A DNA stretch of 64,000 nucleotides from Aestuariibaculum sp. M13 (GCF_024723255.1 NZ_JANIAC010000001.1:1441548-1505547), one strand, 5' to 3'; shown: positions 27,013 to 34,566, counted from the stretch's first letter. The notes: a model not told the origin generated them from the sequence alone. Program-made: numbers and translations.

Positions 27013-27903
27013 ATGAAATTACAACAAGCACAAAGACATCAAGTTAAGCTAAGACTTGGATTGTCTGGCGCATCAGGTTTTGGGAAAACCTATTCAGCAT
27101 TATTATTAGCTTTTGGTATAACAAATGACTGGTCTAAAATTGCTATTATAGATACAGAAAATAACTCAGCGTCATTGTACTCTCACTTGGGTGAATTCAA
27201 CGTTTTATCCTTGGATGAACCTTACACTCCAGAACGATATATTCAGGCGATTAGAGCTTGCGAAAGTGCCTCTATGGAAGTGATAATTATTGATAGCATT
27301 ACTCATGAATGGAATGGTAAGGGCGGTTGTTTACAACTACATGAGCAATTAGGAGGAAGGTTTCAAGATTGGGCAAAAATAACTCCTAGACATCAGGCTT
27401 TTTTGGATGCAATTCTACAATCCAATTGCCATATTATAACAACAGTTAGGCGTAAAATAGATTATTCCTTGGATATGAATTCCAATGGTAAAACAAGCGT
27501 TGTTAAGCATGGGACAAAAGAAGTTACCAGAGAAGGCTTTGAGTATGAGTTAACTGTCAATTTTGAACTTATTAACGACCAGCACTTAGCCAAAGCATCA
27601 AAGGATCGTACAGGTTTATTTATGGATAAACCTGAGTTTGTGATCAATGCATCAACAGGAAAAAAACTTATAGAGTGGTGTAATGTTGGTGTGTCTCTTG
27701 ATAAAGTAAAAGAAGAAATTACTCAATGTTCAACTGTAGATGGGTTAAAACATTTATATAATATGTATAGTAGCTTACAGAAAGAAATACATCCGCTAAT
27801 ATTGGAGCGTAAAATAGAACTGGATAAGGTTAACGTCCAAATTGTTGAAAAAGATGAAGTCATTAAACTTAATAAAGAGCAATCTCATGGAACTAATAAC
27901 TAG
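27013..27903 (+). CDS. RecA-like AAA ATPase (Sak4-type single-strand annealing family)
   Basis: The 296-residue protein has Walker A GASGFGKT (residues 19-26) and Walker B EVIIIDSITHEW (Asp94). IDTENNSASLYS follows the second strand, the layout of phage-type AAA_24/Sak4 RecA-core proteins. These act in replication-linked recombination with an SSB partner. The reading frame extends 17 bases past the start of the DUF3871 gene, so the two are translationally linked. Confidence 0.8.
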   Translation: MKLQQAQRHQVKLRLGLSGASGFGKTYSALLLAFGITNDWSKIAIIDTENNSASLYSHLGEFNVLSLDEPYTPERYIQAIRACESASMEVIIIDSITHEWNGKGGCLQLHEQLGGRFQDWAKITPRHQAFLDAILQSNCHIITTVRRKIDYSLDMNSNGKTSVVKHGTKEVTREGFEYELTVNFELINDQHLAKASKDRTGLFMDKPEFVINASTGKKLIEWCNVGVSLDKVKEEITQCSTVDGLKHLYNMYSSLQKEIHPLILERKIELDKVNVQIVEKDEVIKLNKEQSHGTNN

Positions 27904-28864
27904 ACCGCATTCAGACATGATAGTTAATTCTTCAGAAGTTGAGGGATTAAATAAAAGTAGTTTTATTGAGGCTAATACCAAAAAGGTCACACTTCAGCAT
28001 CTACAAAAAGACTGTATTATACCTGTATTTAGCAAGGACAACGAAACGACTATTTCCCATTATCAATTCATAAACACCGTTTTTGATTATATTAAAAATG
28101 AGTATAAGGAGTTTGATATAAAAACACCTGATATAAGAGTAAGTCACCATGTTAAAGGTCGAATTCCTTCAGCAATTGGTAAGCCTGCTAAAGAGTTGTT
28201 GGAGCATGAGAAAACTCTATATTATGAACGATGTGCATTTGTTATTGAAATACCTGGAATAACAAAGGAAATCAACGGTAATAAATTGTCTTTATCAGTA
28301 GGGGGAGTTCGGAGTTTAGCCCAAGAGAACCTGTACAGTAAAAAGACTTTAGAAAAATTTAAAGTTTTTATAGGGTTTCAGAATAAAGTGTGCTTAAATC
28401 TTTGCATAAGTACCGATGGTTTGGCTAATGCTATTCGGATTGGTTCTATTGTTGATTTGGAACAAAATATAGATGTGTTGTTTAATAATTATAATCAGGG
28501 ATATCATTTGGAAACTTTGAATTTGATGTCTGATTATTATTTAACTGAAAAACAGTTTGCTCATTTTGTTGGTAAAGCAAGAATGTATCAGCATCTGTCT
28601 AAATCAGAACAGCAGGGTATATTTCCATTAGCCTTAAATGATTCGCAAATTAATAGTGTTGTAAAGCAATATTACAATTGCCCAAATTTTGGACGTGCTG
28701 ATAACGGAGATATTAACTTGTGGAATTTATATAATCTGTTCACAGAAGCAAATAAGAGCTCTTACATTGATTTTAATTTGGAACGCAATGTAAATGCATA
28801 CGAGTTAATAGAAAACCTTGGTAAATCACTGCATACAGGAACAACAAATTTCTTCTTGGCTTAA
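27887..28864 (+). CDS. DUF3871 family protein
   Basis: The ATG at 27887 (MELITRPHS) is preferred, giving 325 residues; an in-frame ATG at 27842 would overlap the ATPase gene by over 60 bases. The sequence matches the DUF3871 pattern known from Bacteroidota plasmids and integrative elements: QHLQKDCIIPVFSKDNE, IRVSHHVKGRIPSAI, GGVRSLAQENLYSKK and GDINLWNLYNLFTEANKSSY. The function is unknown; its repeated place beside replication genes suggests DNA processing. Confidence 0.85.
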   Translation: MELITRPHSDMIVNSSEVEGLNKSSFIEANTKKVTLQHLQKDCIIPVFSKDNETTISHYQFINTVFDYIKNEYKEFDIKTPDIRVSHHVKGRIPSAIGKPAKELLEHEKTLYYERCAFVIEIPGITKEINGNKLSLSVGGVRSLAQENLYSKKTLEKFKVFIGFQNKVCLNLCISTDGLANAIRIGSIVDLEQNIDVLFNNYNQGYHLETLNLMSDYYLTEKQFAHFVGKARMYQHLSKSEQQGIFPLALNDSQINSVVKQYYNCPNFGRADNGDINLWNLYNLFTEANKSSYIDFNLERNVNAYELIENLGKSLHTGTTNFFLA

Positions 28865-28934
28865 ATATATTATAGCTGTTTTGGTATTATATGCCAAGTG
28901 AATAAAAGGGTTCCACCTACAAAAGAAAAAGAAA

Positions 28935-29183
28935 ATGAATCATAAACAATTGGCGGAGTTATTAGAATATGCTTCGCCTTTTTCAATTTTAGTAGTTACA
29001 TATAAGGATGAAATAGTGGAGCTTAGATGCCCTTTTAAAGTTGTAGTTATAAATCATGTTGGTGAGTTGTTAAAAGGTGATTTAGCAACCGTAGAAATGG
29101 TTAAAATAGCTACTAATATGAAGACTGTATATGTGATTGACGGTAAGCTATATTACTATTATCACTTCAATATATTAGTTTAA
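28935..29183 (+). CDS. small hypothetical protein
   Basis: The 82-residue protein lies 70 bases after the DUF3871 gene in the same direction. It has a short helix (KQLAELLEYASPFS) then beta strands (ILVVTYKDEIVELRC, FKVVVINHVG, TVYVIDGKLYYYYHF). No family is recognised. Codon composition matches its neighbours. It is probably part of the same transcript. Confidence 0.5.
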   Translation: MNHKQLAELLEYASPFSILVVTYKDEIVELRCPFKVVVINHVGELLKGDLATVEMVKIATNMKTVYVIDGKLYYYYHFNILV

Positions 29184-29567
29184 TAAGTTAAGTGATAATC
29201 GTGATTAAAGCCAATTTAAGGGTTTTAAGAGGTGTTTTGTGTAATTTACATAGAATATGCTTTGCAGTCGTGAAATAGCCTTAAATGAGCTTAAAATCGA
29301 GTTTTATTCGCTGAAACACACAAAATAATGGTTTAAATAAAATTAAGTAAGAAAAAACTTGCTTTTTTCAAATATTTTTTGTATGTTTGCACATATTTGG
29401 ATTTTAGGTGATGTTGAAAATGAAAATGGTAAATCCGAAAGTTCTACTTATAAAGTCGTTTTAATAAATAGTGTTTCTTCAGCATCTAAATGACTGTCTT
29501 TTCCAAATTTTTAAGAATTTGTTTAACGGTATTGTTGGACAGGACTATACTATTCTAATGTTATTTA
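29184..29567 (+). promoter_or_regulatory. 384-base gap with promoter and structured leader for the helicase gene
   Basis: The first 170 bases hold a weak hairpin (AAGTAAG/CTTGCTT at about 29345-29366) that could end the upstream transcript. A promoter follows: CTTG 29358-29361, 20 bases, TATGTTTG 29382-29389. The 170-base leader can form GGATTT/AAATCC (29399-29404 with 29431-29436) or, alternatively, GATGTTGAA/TTCAGCATC (29410-29418 with 29478-29486). I see no protein-coding frame here. A replication origin or regulatory RNA leader is possible. Confidence 0.5.
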
Positions 29568-30815
29568 ATGAAGAAAGAAAACGAGAATGAAAATAACTAT
29601 AAAATTATAATTAATGATGCCATTATGGGAAGTGGTAAGACCACAAAAGCTATAGAACAGATGAAGAATCACTCTAATGCCTTTTTATATGTTACTCCTT
29701 TTTTAACGGAAGTGGATAGGGTGTTGGAAAATGTGCCAAATACGGTTGAGCCAAAACAGAATTTTTATAAGAGTGCAAACGGAGTTACAGAAAAACTCTA
29801 TAAAAGAGAAAGCCTGCTTAATCTTGCTAGTAAAAAATCTAATATTGTTACGACTCACAGCTTGTTCTCAAAGTTAAAACGCGAAGATTATAAGTTTTTT
29901 AAATGTTATGATTTGATACTTGACGAGGTGATTATGCCAATCAAAGTAATTGATATGAAGTCAGATGATATCGATATTGCAATACAAAATGGTCTGCTAG
30001 TAGTTAATGAAGAAACAAGTGAAGTTAGTTATACAGGAGATGATTACAATGGACGTTTATTTGCTGAATTAAAGGGGTTTTGTGAAACAAGAAATGTAAC
30101 ATATCTGGATGGGCGTTTGTTAGTATGGTCCTTTCCTACTGAAATATTTACATCTTTTAAGTCAGTTACTATTTTGACGTATTTGTTTGAAGGAAGTTTG
30201 TTAGCAAGTTATTTCAAGTTTTATGGGATAGAATATAAAATTGTTCAAAGTTCCTTAGAACAGGAAATAGAGATAAAAAACAAAGTTGCTGAATTGTTAA
30301 ATATATATCAAGGGAAGTCTAATGATATTGGCGAACGGAATACTGCATTTAGTGTTAATTGGTTAAAGGGTAAAAATAATAGAGAATTCAAAAGAATCAA
30401 AGACACCGTTTCTAATATTCTTCAAAGGCAATTTAATGCAACTTCAGCAGAAACGGCATTTACCACCTTCAAGGAATTTGAATCTAATTTAAAAGGAAAA
30501 GGGTATTCAAAAGGATTTATTGCTGTAAATGAAAGAGCGACTAATGCCTATTCTGAAAAAACAGCTATGGTTTATTTGGCAAACAGATTTTTGAATCCTA
30601 GTTATAAATGCTTTTTCAGAGAAGGAGGTGTGGAGGTTAACGAGGATTTATGGGCTTTATCAGAACTGTTACAGTGGATATGGAGGGGGTGTATTAGAAA
30701 TAATGAACCTATGGATATATTTATCCCGAGTAAGAGGATGAGAAATTTACTGATTGATTGGCTGAAAAATGATATTAATTCAGATAGTTTGAAACCGTTT
30801 AAAATTGCCGCTTAA
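29568..30815 (+). CDS. SF2-like helicase/ATPase, phage-type replication helicase
   Basis: The 415-residue protein has Walker A AIMGSGKTT (about residues 18-26), and LILDEV at 117-122 serves as motif II. FLYVTPFLTEVDRV resembles motif Ia, IVTTHSLFS motif Ic, and QWIWRGCIRNNEP with IFIPSKRM near the C-terminus motif VI. This is the layout of phage or plasmid replicative SF2 helicases, and it fits the RecA-like and DUF3871 genes just upstream. It is the last gene of the rightward block; a strong terminator follows 260 bases on. Confidence 0.75.
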   Translation: MKKENENENNYKIIINDAIMGSGKTTKAIEQMKNHSNAFLYVTPFLTEVDRVLENVPNTVEPKQNFYKSANGVTEKLYKRESLLNLASKKSNIVTTHSLFSKLKREDYKFFKCYDLILDEVIMPIKVIDMKSDDIDIAIQNGLLVVNEETSEVSYTGDDYNGRLFAELKGFCETRNVTYLDGRLLVWSFPTEIFTSFKSVTILTYLFEGSLLASYFKFYGIEYKIVQSSLEQEIEIKNKVAELLNIYQGKSNDIGERNTAFSVNWLKGKNNREFKRIKDTVSNILQRQFNATSAETAFTTFKEFESNLKGKGYSKGFIAVNERATNAYSEKTAMVYLANRFLNPSYKCFFREGGVEVNEDLWALSELLQWIWRGCIRNNEPMDIFIPSKRMRNLLIDWLKNDINSDSLKPFKIAA

Positions 30816-31078
30816 TCTTTTTGATTAGTAGGAGGAAAACACGGTTTGTTAAAAAAAGGTGATGAAAATAAACTTCATCAAATGTTTGTGAATCCCTTTG
30901 TTTATAAGGGTTTACAGGGGTGTTCTGTAAAAGGAAATTACAATATTAAGATAAGTAGAAATTACCTAATTTATAATGTGAATGCTATAATGAAGCACCT
31001 ACTATTAGGTAAGATGGAGTAAAGAAAACAAGGCTATTTGGAGTGAGACAATAGAGGGGGGCTAGGTAAGTTTTTAAG
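30816..31078. other. noncoding stretch with several small inverted repeats
   Basis: This part of a 312-base gap has no convincing reading frame. It contains TGATGAA...TTCATCA, CCCTT...AAGGG and TTACCTAAT (30962-30970) with ATTAGGTAA (31004-31012). Closely spaced dyads downstream of a replication helicase are compatible with an origin, a small RNA, or a long 3' UTR. Confidence 0.4.
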
Positions 31079-31119
31079 AAGCTCCCAATACAAAACTTCT
31101 GTGTATGTATTGGGAGCTT
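31079..31119. terminator. strong bidirectional terminator
   Basis: AAGCTCCCAATACA (31079-31092) and TGTATTGGGAGCTT (31106-31119) form a 14-bp perfect stem with a 13-base loop. It separates the rightward helicase gene from the leftward JAMM-E1 gene. Confidence 0.85.
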
Positions 31120-31127
31120 TATTTTGA

Positions 31128-32507
31128 TTAAGATGCCTTTTTTTGTTTCAATCCAATCAGATTTAAAAAAGGTGTAATTCTACCAATTCCAACATAAGGA
31201 ATTAAAGCGGGGCAGTTAGGGTAGCTTTGCTCAGGCTCAATTTTGTTTTCACAAAAATCGATGCAAAAACCTAAATCACTTTTATATTTAAATCGATGAA
31301 TTCTGTCTAAGAAATCGGTAACTCCTAATGAAGATACGGTAGCATTTAGTGAAATTACTGGAGGACTTTTTTCTTGGGCTCCTTTAATGTACTTGGCTTC
31401 AAGTTTTTTGTTGTATTCTTCAATATTTTCTTTTTCTAATGATTCTCTTTCCAAATCTTTAGAATCATACATTTGTCTTGTAAATAATGAAGAGCCTCCA
31501 GGGGTTAAGTATCTTACCCATCCTACGATAGTGTCGATTCCGCCTTTACCATCAGCGCTTAGGCCTATGGATAAATCTGTATAGCCAATAATGTAAAATG
31601 AACAAAGTCTGTTAATAACATCTCTTGGTAAATAAGCGTCAGTACAACCAAATATATGGTCACAAAGGCTTAATTTTTCAAGAGCTTCAATTGATTCTGT
31701 TACATCGGCTATTATAGGTGTTATTTTTACATTTAACCCATAACTTTCTAATTTCTCTTTAAAAAAATCAACTTTATATTTTCCTATATCTTTTTCTGAA
31801 GCTCCAAAAATTCGATTTAGGTTTTCTTTTTCAATTTTTTCCATGTCAACAAGAACAAGTTCTCCTGCACCAATTCTGGCTAGTTCAAGGATGGTTGTTG
31901 AACCTAAACCACTACATCCCACAATTCCAATTTTAATTTTTTGGAGAGTATTTATAGTTGACTTTCCAAAAGTTTGTTGATTGCGTATTGTATAATCAGG
32001 TAGTTTGCCTTCAAATGATTCAGAGTAAAAATATTTCTGTTCTTCTCCGATAATAGCTATTTTGGAAACATCTATAAAATTTCCATCTACTGATATTATT
32101 CGTCCAAAAATAGTTTTATCTGGTAGCATTATAAAGCTACCTACAGGTCTATTATCATCAAAATAGGCGTTATAATAATCAAATAAATCTTTATCAGATT
32201 TATCATCTGTTTTAGAAAATTGTTTATATCCTCCTGGATGACAATGGAATTTAACCAAGGTGAGTCCTTTCTTTTTGGCTTCGGCTAAATAAGGTTCTGA
32301 AAAACTTGTATCCCAACTTATAAAGTCAGGGTATCTTTCGCAAATGTCATGTGGTATAGGTATGAGTTTATGAATTAAAATTAATGTTTCTTCATTCAAA
32401 GAGTCAAAACCACAAAGTCCTAGCATAGCACTTTCGTTCTCGTCATAAAACAAATGATTGTTTATTTCAGAACATTGCTTTTCTGTTAATCTTAATGTAT
32501 ACTTCAT
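31128..32507 (-). CDS. JAMM peptidase-E1 (ThiF) fusion of a ubiquitin-like conjugation system
   Basis: In this 459-residue protein, residues 1-150 form a JAB/MPN domain with the complete JAMM zinc-peptidase motif: Glu25, then HCHP-x6-S-x2-D (His88, His90, Ser98, Asp101). Residues 180-459 are a ThiF/E1-like adenylation domain: GIVGCSGLGST (about 194-204), LVDMEKIEKENLNR (Asp221, Asn231, Arg232) and GCTD (Asp290). At the usual catalytic-cysteine position after the adenylation core the sequence is LTPGGSSLFTR, with Ser339-Ser340 and no cysteine. It overlaps the upstream Ubl-E2 gene by four bases (ATGA). It is predicted to activate and also release the Ubl. Confidence 0.85.
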   Translation of the reverse strand: MKYTLRLTEKQCSEINNHLFYDENESAMLGLCGFDSLNEETLILIHKLIPIPHDICERYPDFISWDTSFSEPYLAEAKKKGLTLVKFHCHPGGYKQFSKTDDKSDKDLFDYYNAYFDDNRPVGSFIMLPDKTIFGRIISVDGNFIDVSKIAIIGEEQKYFYSESFEGKLPDYTIRNQQTFGKSTINTLQKIKIGIVGCSGLGSTTILELARIGAGELVLVDMEKIEKENLNRIFGASEKDIGKYKVDFFKEKLESYGLNVKITPIIADVTESIEALEKLSLCDHIFGCTDAYLPRDVINRLCSFYIIGYTDLSIGLSADGKGGIDTIVGWVRYLTPGGSSLFTRQMYDSKDLERESLEKENIEEYNKKLEAKYIKGAQEKSPPVISLNATVSSLGVTDFLDRIHRFKYKSDLGFCIDFCENKIEPEQSYPNCPALIPYVGIGRITPFLNLIGLKQKKAS

Positions 32508-33151
32508 TTTTCAACCTCCTTTCTTAAGAAAAAATTAATTAAGTCTATGTGTGTTTGAATGGAGTCTAATCCAATTGTCCAAGGATTGTCATTGGTCCTG
32601 TGTCTACTCCATTGCTGATATGTTTCTCCAAGGAATGTTCTAGGAGTTAATCTTGCTATACTTTTACCATCTTTTCTTGAAAGATTTTGTTTAAAAAACG
32701 CCATGTCTAATGGAACAGAATCATAGCGGTCTGGAATAATTATTATCATATCTGCTTTAGATACATTGTATCCTTCTGGTAGAAGGAAATCCTTGATTAG
32801 TAAAATATTTAGTCTGTTGTCTTTTTTAAATTCCCAAGAATTTGGAAAGTTTTCATTTAAATATTCTATATCTTTAAGAGGAAGGGAGCTTTCGCTCCCT
32901 TTGTATCCATCTTTAACCTTTTTAGGTCTTGCTCTAAATCGCTCAACTCCTGGGTCGCTTAAGCAAACCGTTTGGTCGAGAGAAATGAATTCATCCTTAC
33001 CTTTTCTGACTAAAATTAAGTCATAATCGTTAGGATTATCATATCCAGCAATGTTTAATATTTCTGCACCTGTAGGGCATTCCTTGTCTGTGTAATAAAT
33101 TGAATTGTTCAATTTAAATTTGAATTGAGCTTCCGCTTTTTCTAAAACCAT
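32504..33151 (-). CDS. ubiquitin-like (multiubiquitin-type) domain fused to family-E E2
   Basis: The ATG at 33149-33151 gives 215 residues; an upstream TTG would add 12 residues encoded across a T-run and is unlikely. Residues 8-78 match the multiubiquitin beta-grasp domain (GAEILNIAGYDNPNDYDLIL ... GVERFRARP). A linker (KDGYKGSESS, about 80-89) leads to residues 93-215, which match the prokaryotic E2 family E: IEYLNENFPNSWEFK, LLPEGYNVSKADMIIIIPDRY, YQQWSRHRTNDNPW. Cysteines occur only at 25 and 63, both in the Ubl half. It is the first gene of a two-gene operon with the JAMM-E1 fusion. Known relatives belong to bacterial ubiquitin-like anti-phage pathways. Confidence 0.85.
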   Translation of the reverse strand: MVLEKAEAQFKFKLNNSIYYTDKECPTGAEILNIAGYDNPNDYDLILVRKGKDEFISLDQTVCLSDPGVERFRARPKKVKDGYKGSESSLPLKDIEYLNENFPNSWEFKKDNRLNILLIKDFLLPEGYNVSKADMIIIIPDRYDSVPLDMAFFKQNLSRKDGKSIARLTPRTFLGETYQQWSRHRTNDNPWTIGLDSIQTHIDLINFFLRKEVEK

Positions 33152-33299
33152 GTGTTTTTTTATTTTAGAATTAAAAAAAAATAGCAACTCGTGGTCGTCC
33201 TAAATGACCAATATTTTAGAGGAAAAGAAGCGCAAATGGCGTTTGTCTAAGGAGTTAGTTTAGCAAAAACTATACAGTTTAACAGTCTTTTGTGTAGTT

Positions 33300-33366
33300 A
33301 TTAACAAAGAATTGTTTATATTTGTAGTGCGAAAACAAATAAATTAACAAACAATTCTTTGTTAAT
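33300..33366. repeat. 18-bp perfect inverted repeat with 31-base spacer
   Basis: The left arm at 33300-33317 (ATTAACAAAGAATTGTTT) is the exact reverse complement of 33349-33366. The spacer contains a TATATTTG -7 box (33317-33324). The right arm also folds on itself as TTAACAAA-CAATTC-TTTGTTAA. It is possibly an operator for the nearby XRE protein or part of a small RNA gene. Confidence 0.75.
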
Positions 33367-33410
33367 TAAATACACAGAAGCTTTGTCATTGACTGGGCTT
33401 CTTTTTTTTT
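33330..33410 (+). ncRNA. candidate small RNA of about 80 bases
   Basis: Downstream of TATATTTG (33317-33324) the transcript would start near 33330. It would contain a 10-bp hairpin (33342-33367, loop CAATTC) and end at a terminator stem AGAAGC...GCTTCT (33376-33402) with nine T's. No reading frame of note lies inside. The only upstream TTTG (33289-33292) gives a 24-base spacer, so the promoter is imperfect. Confidence 0.4.
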
Positions 33411-33490
33411 GTTCTTTTTTTAATCTTATATATTTATATTAATTAATATTTCATTATTCAACTTGAGTGAGAACGATATGGCTCACAAAA

Positions 33491-33520
33491 CAAATATACA
33501 AATAAATTTCAAACATCAAT
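33491..33520 (-). promoter_or_regulatory. possible leftward promoter for the Ubl-E2/JAMM-E1 operon
   Basis: On the minus strand ATTG (33520-33517), 18 bases, TATATTTG (33498-33491). Its leader would be about 335 bases and would run antisense through the candidate small RNA and the 18-bp inverted repeat before reaching the start at 33151. Confidence 0.35.
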
Positions 33521-33586
33521 TTTTTTGACTAAAAAAAAATGAAAAAATTAATTTCAAGTATAGCCAACGTTTTTTTGCGTTATTAA

Positions 33587-33617
33587 TTTGGAATTTTGTA
33601 ATTTTGTGCTATATTTA
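33587..33617 (+). promoter_or_regulatory. promoter for the XRE-ImmA pair
   Basis: TTTG 33587-33590, 19 bases, TATATTTA 33610-33617. This is close to the Bacteroidota consensus, 41 bases before the XRE start at 33658. Confidence 0.65.
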
Positions 33618-33657
33618 CAACAACCGACAATTCCATTGCAAGAAATAATACTATAAT

Positions 33658-34008
33658 ATGAACATAATCAATAAGGAAAACTTTTATGAATTGATTGGTT
33701 CTGCTATTAACATTAAAAGAAAAGAGTTAGGCTATACTCAGATTGAGTTGGCTAATAAAACAGGGATGAGTAGAACCTCAATAGTAAATATTGAAAAAGG
33801 AAGACAATTTCCGCCATTACATTTATTATGGGAGATAAGTCAAGCCTTAGACTGTAATCCATCTGATTTTTTTCCTAAATCTTCTAAATCATTTTATGAA
33901 ACATCTTCAAGCTCAAGTATGATTAAAGTGATTAATAGAAAGAGTAGACAAGGAGATATAAAAAAAGAATCAGCTTCAAAGATTAAATCGTTTATTAACG
34001 AATTTTGA
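33658..34008 (+). CDS. XRE-family regulator paired with ImmA/IrrE protease
   Basis: The 116-residue protein has an N-terminal helix-turn-helix (IKRKELGYTQIELANKTGMS, RTSIVNIEKGRQFPPL) at about residues 14-65, then a short serine- and lysine-rich tail. It is followed 28 bases later by an ImmA-type metalloprotease. In integrative elements such pairs form a repressor/anti-repressor switch: the protease cuts the repressor after stress or cell-cell signals. It may control the divergent Ubl operon and the excision genes; that is inference. Confidence 0.85.
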   Translation: MNIINKENFYELIGSAINIKRKELGYTQIELANKTGMSRTSIVNIEKGRQFPPLHLLWEISQALDCNPSDFFPKSSKSFYETSSSSSMIKVINRKSRQGDIKKESASKIKSFINEF

Positions 34009-34035
34009 TGTTTTTTAATTAAACCTAATAACTAA

Positions 34036-34566
34036 ATGAATATTGATGCTATTGAAACAAGAGCACTAGATTTATTGGATAAATCTGGGTGCTTAGAGGT
34101 TCCTGTACCTGTTAAAAGTGTGATTAAGTTCTTAGATATTAAACTTTCTCCTTATGATTTAGGTGATGATGTATCAGGAGTTTTAGTAGTAAATAAAGGA
34201 GAATGTAAAATTGGATATAATTCTACTGAATCTCTGGTAAGACAACGATTTACACTTGCGCATGAGGTTGGACATTTTTGGCTACATTTAGATAATAAGG
34301 AACAGGAGTTATTTGTAGATGATTCAAAATATATGTTCAGAAAACAAGGTGGGACAAAATCACAAGAATATAAAAAGGAAATGCAAGCAAATCAATTTGC
34401 TGCAGCCTTGTTGATGCCTAAGTGTTTGATTCAGAAGGAAATTGAACTTTTGGATAATGGAATAATAAATGACCATGATTTAATTGTTGCGTTATCAAAA
34501 AAATTTAAGGTTAGCCAAATATCAATGACTTATAGGTTAAATAATTTGGGGTTTTTATATGCCTAA
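34036..34566 (+). CDS. ImmA/IrrE-family metallo-endopeptidase
   Basis: The 176-residue protein has the zinc site RFTLAHEVGHFWLHL (His76, Glu77, His80), and a downstream Glu115 in KKEMQANQFAAALLMP completes the site. This is the COG2856 fold. Family members cleave cognate XRE repressors to switch on element excision or stress genes. It is co-directional with the preceding XRE gene and the last gene before attR. Confidence 0.9.
   Translation: MNIDAIETRALDLLDKSGCLEVPVPVKSVIKFLDIKLSPYDLGDDVSGVLVVNKGECKIGYNSTESLVRQRFTLAHEVGHFWLHLDNKEQELFVDDSKYMFRKQGGTKSQEYKKEMQANQFAAALLMPKCLIQKEIELLDNGIINDHDLIVALSKKFKVSQISMTYRLNNLGFLYA

Noticed and set aside
31128..33151. CBASS locus (Cap2 E1-E2 and Cap3 JAB ancillary genes)
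   Set aside because: There is no CD-NTase or effector gene nearby. The fusions are arranged differently (Ubl-E2 and JAMM-E1) and a Ubl domain is present, which CBASS lacks.
33300..33366. Invertible promoter of the kind used for Bacteroidota phase variation
   Set aside because: The spacer is only 31 bases, far shorter than typical invertible segments, and no invertase is adjacent; hairpin or operator is the simpler reading.
33658..34566. Toxin-antitoxin pair (XRE antitoxin with a toxin)
   Set aside because: The second protein has a complete HExxH zinc-peptidase site of the ImmA/IrrE family, which fits a repressor-cleaving switch better than a toxin.
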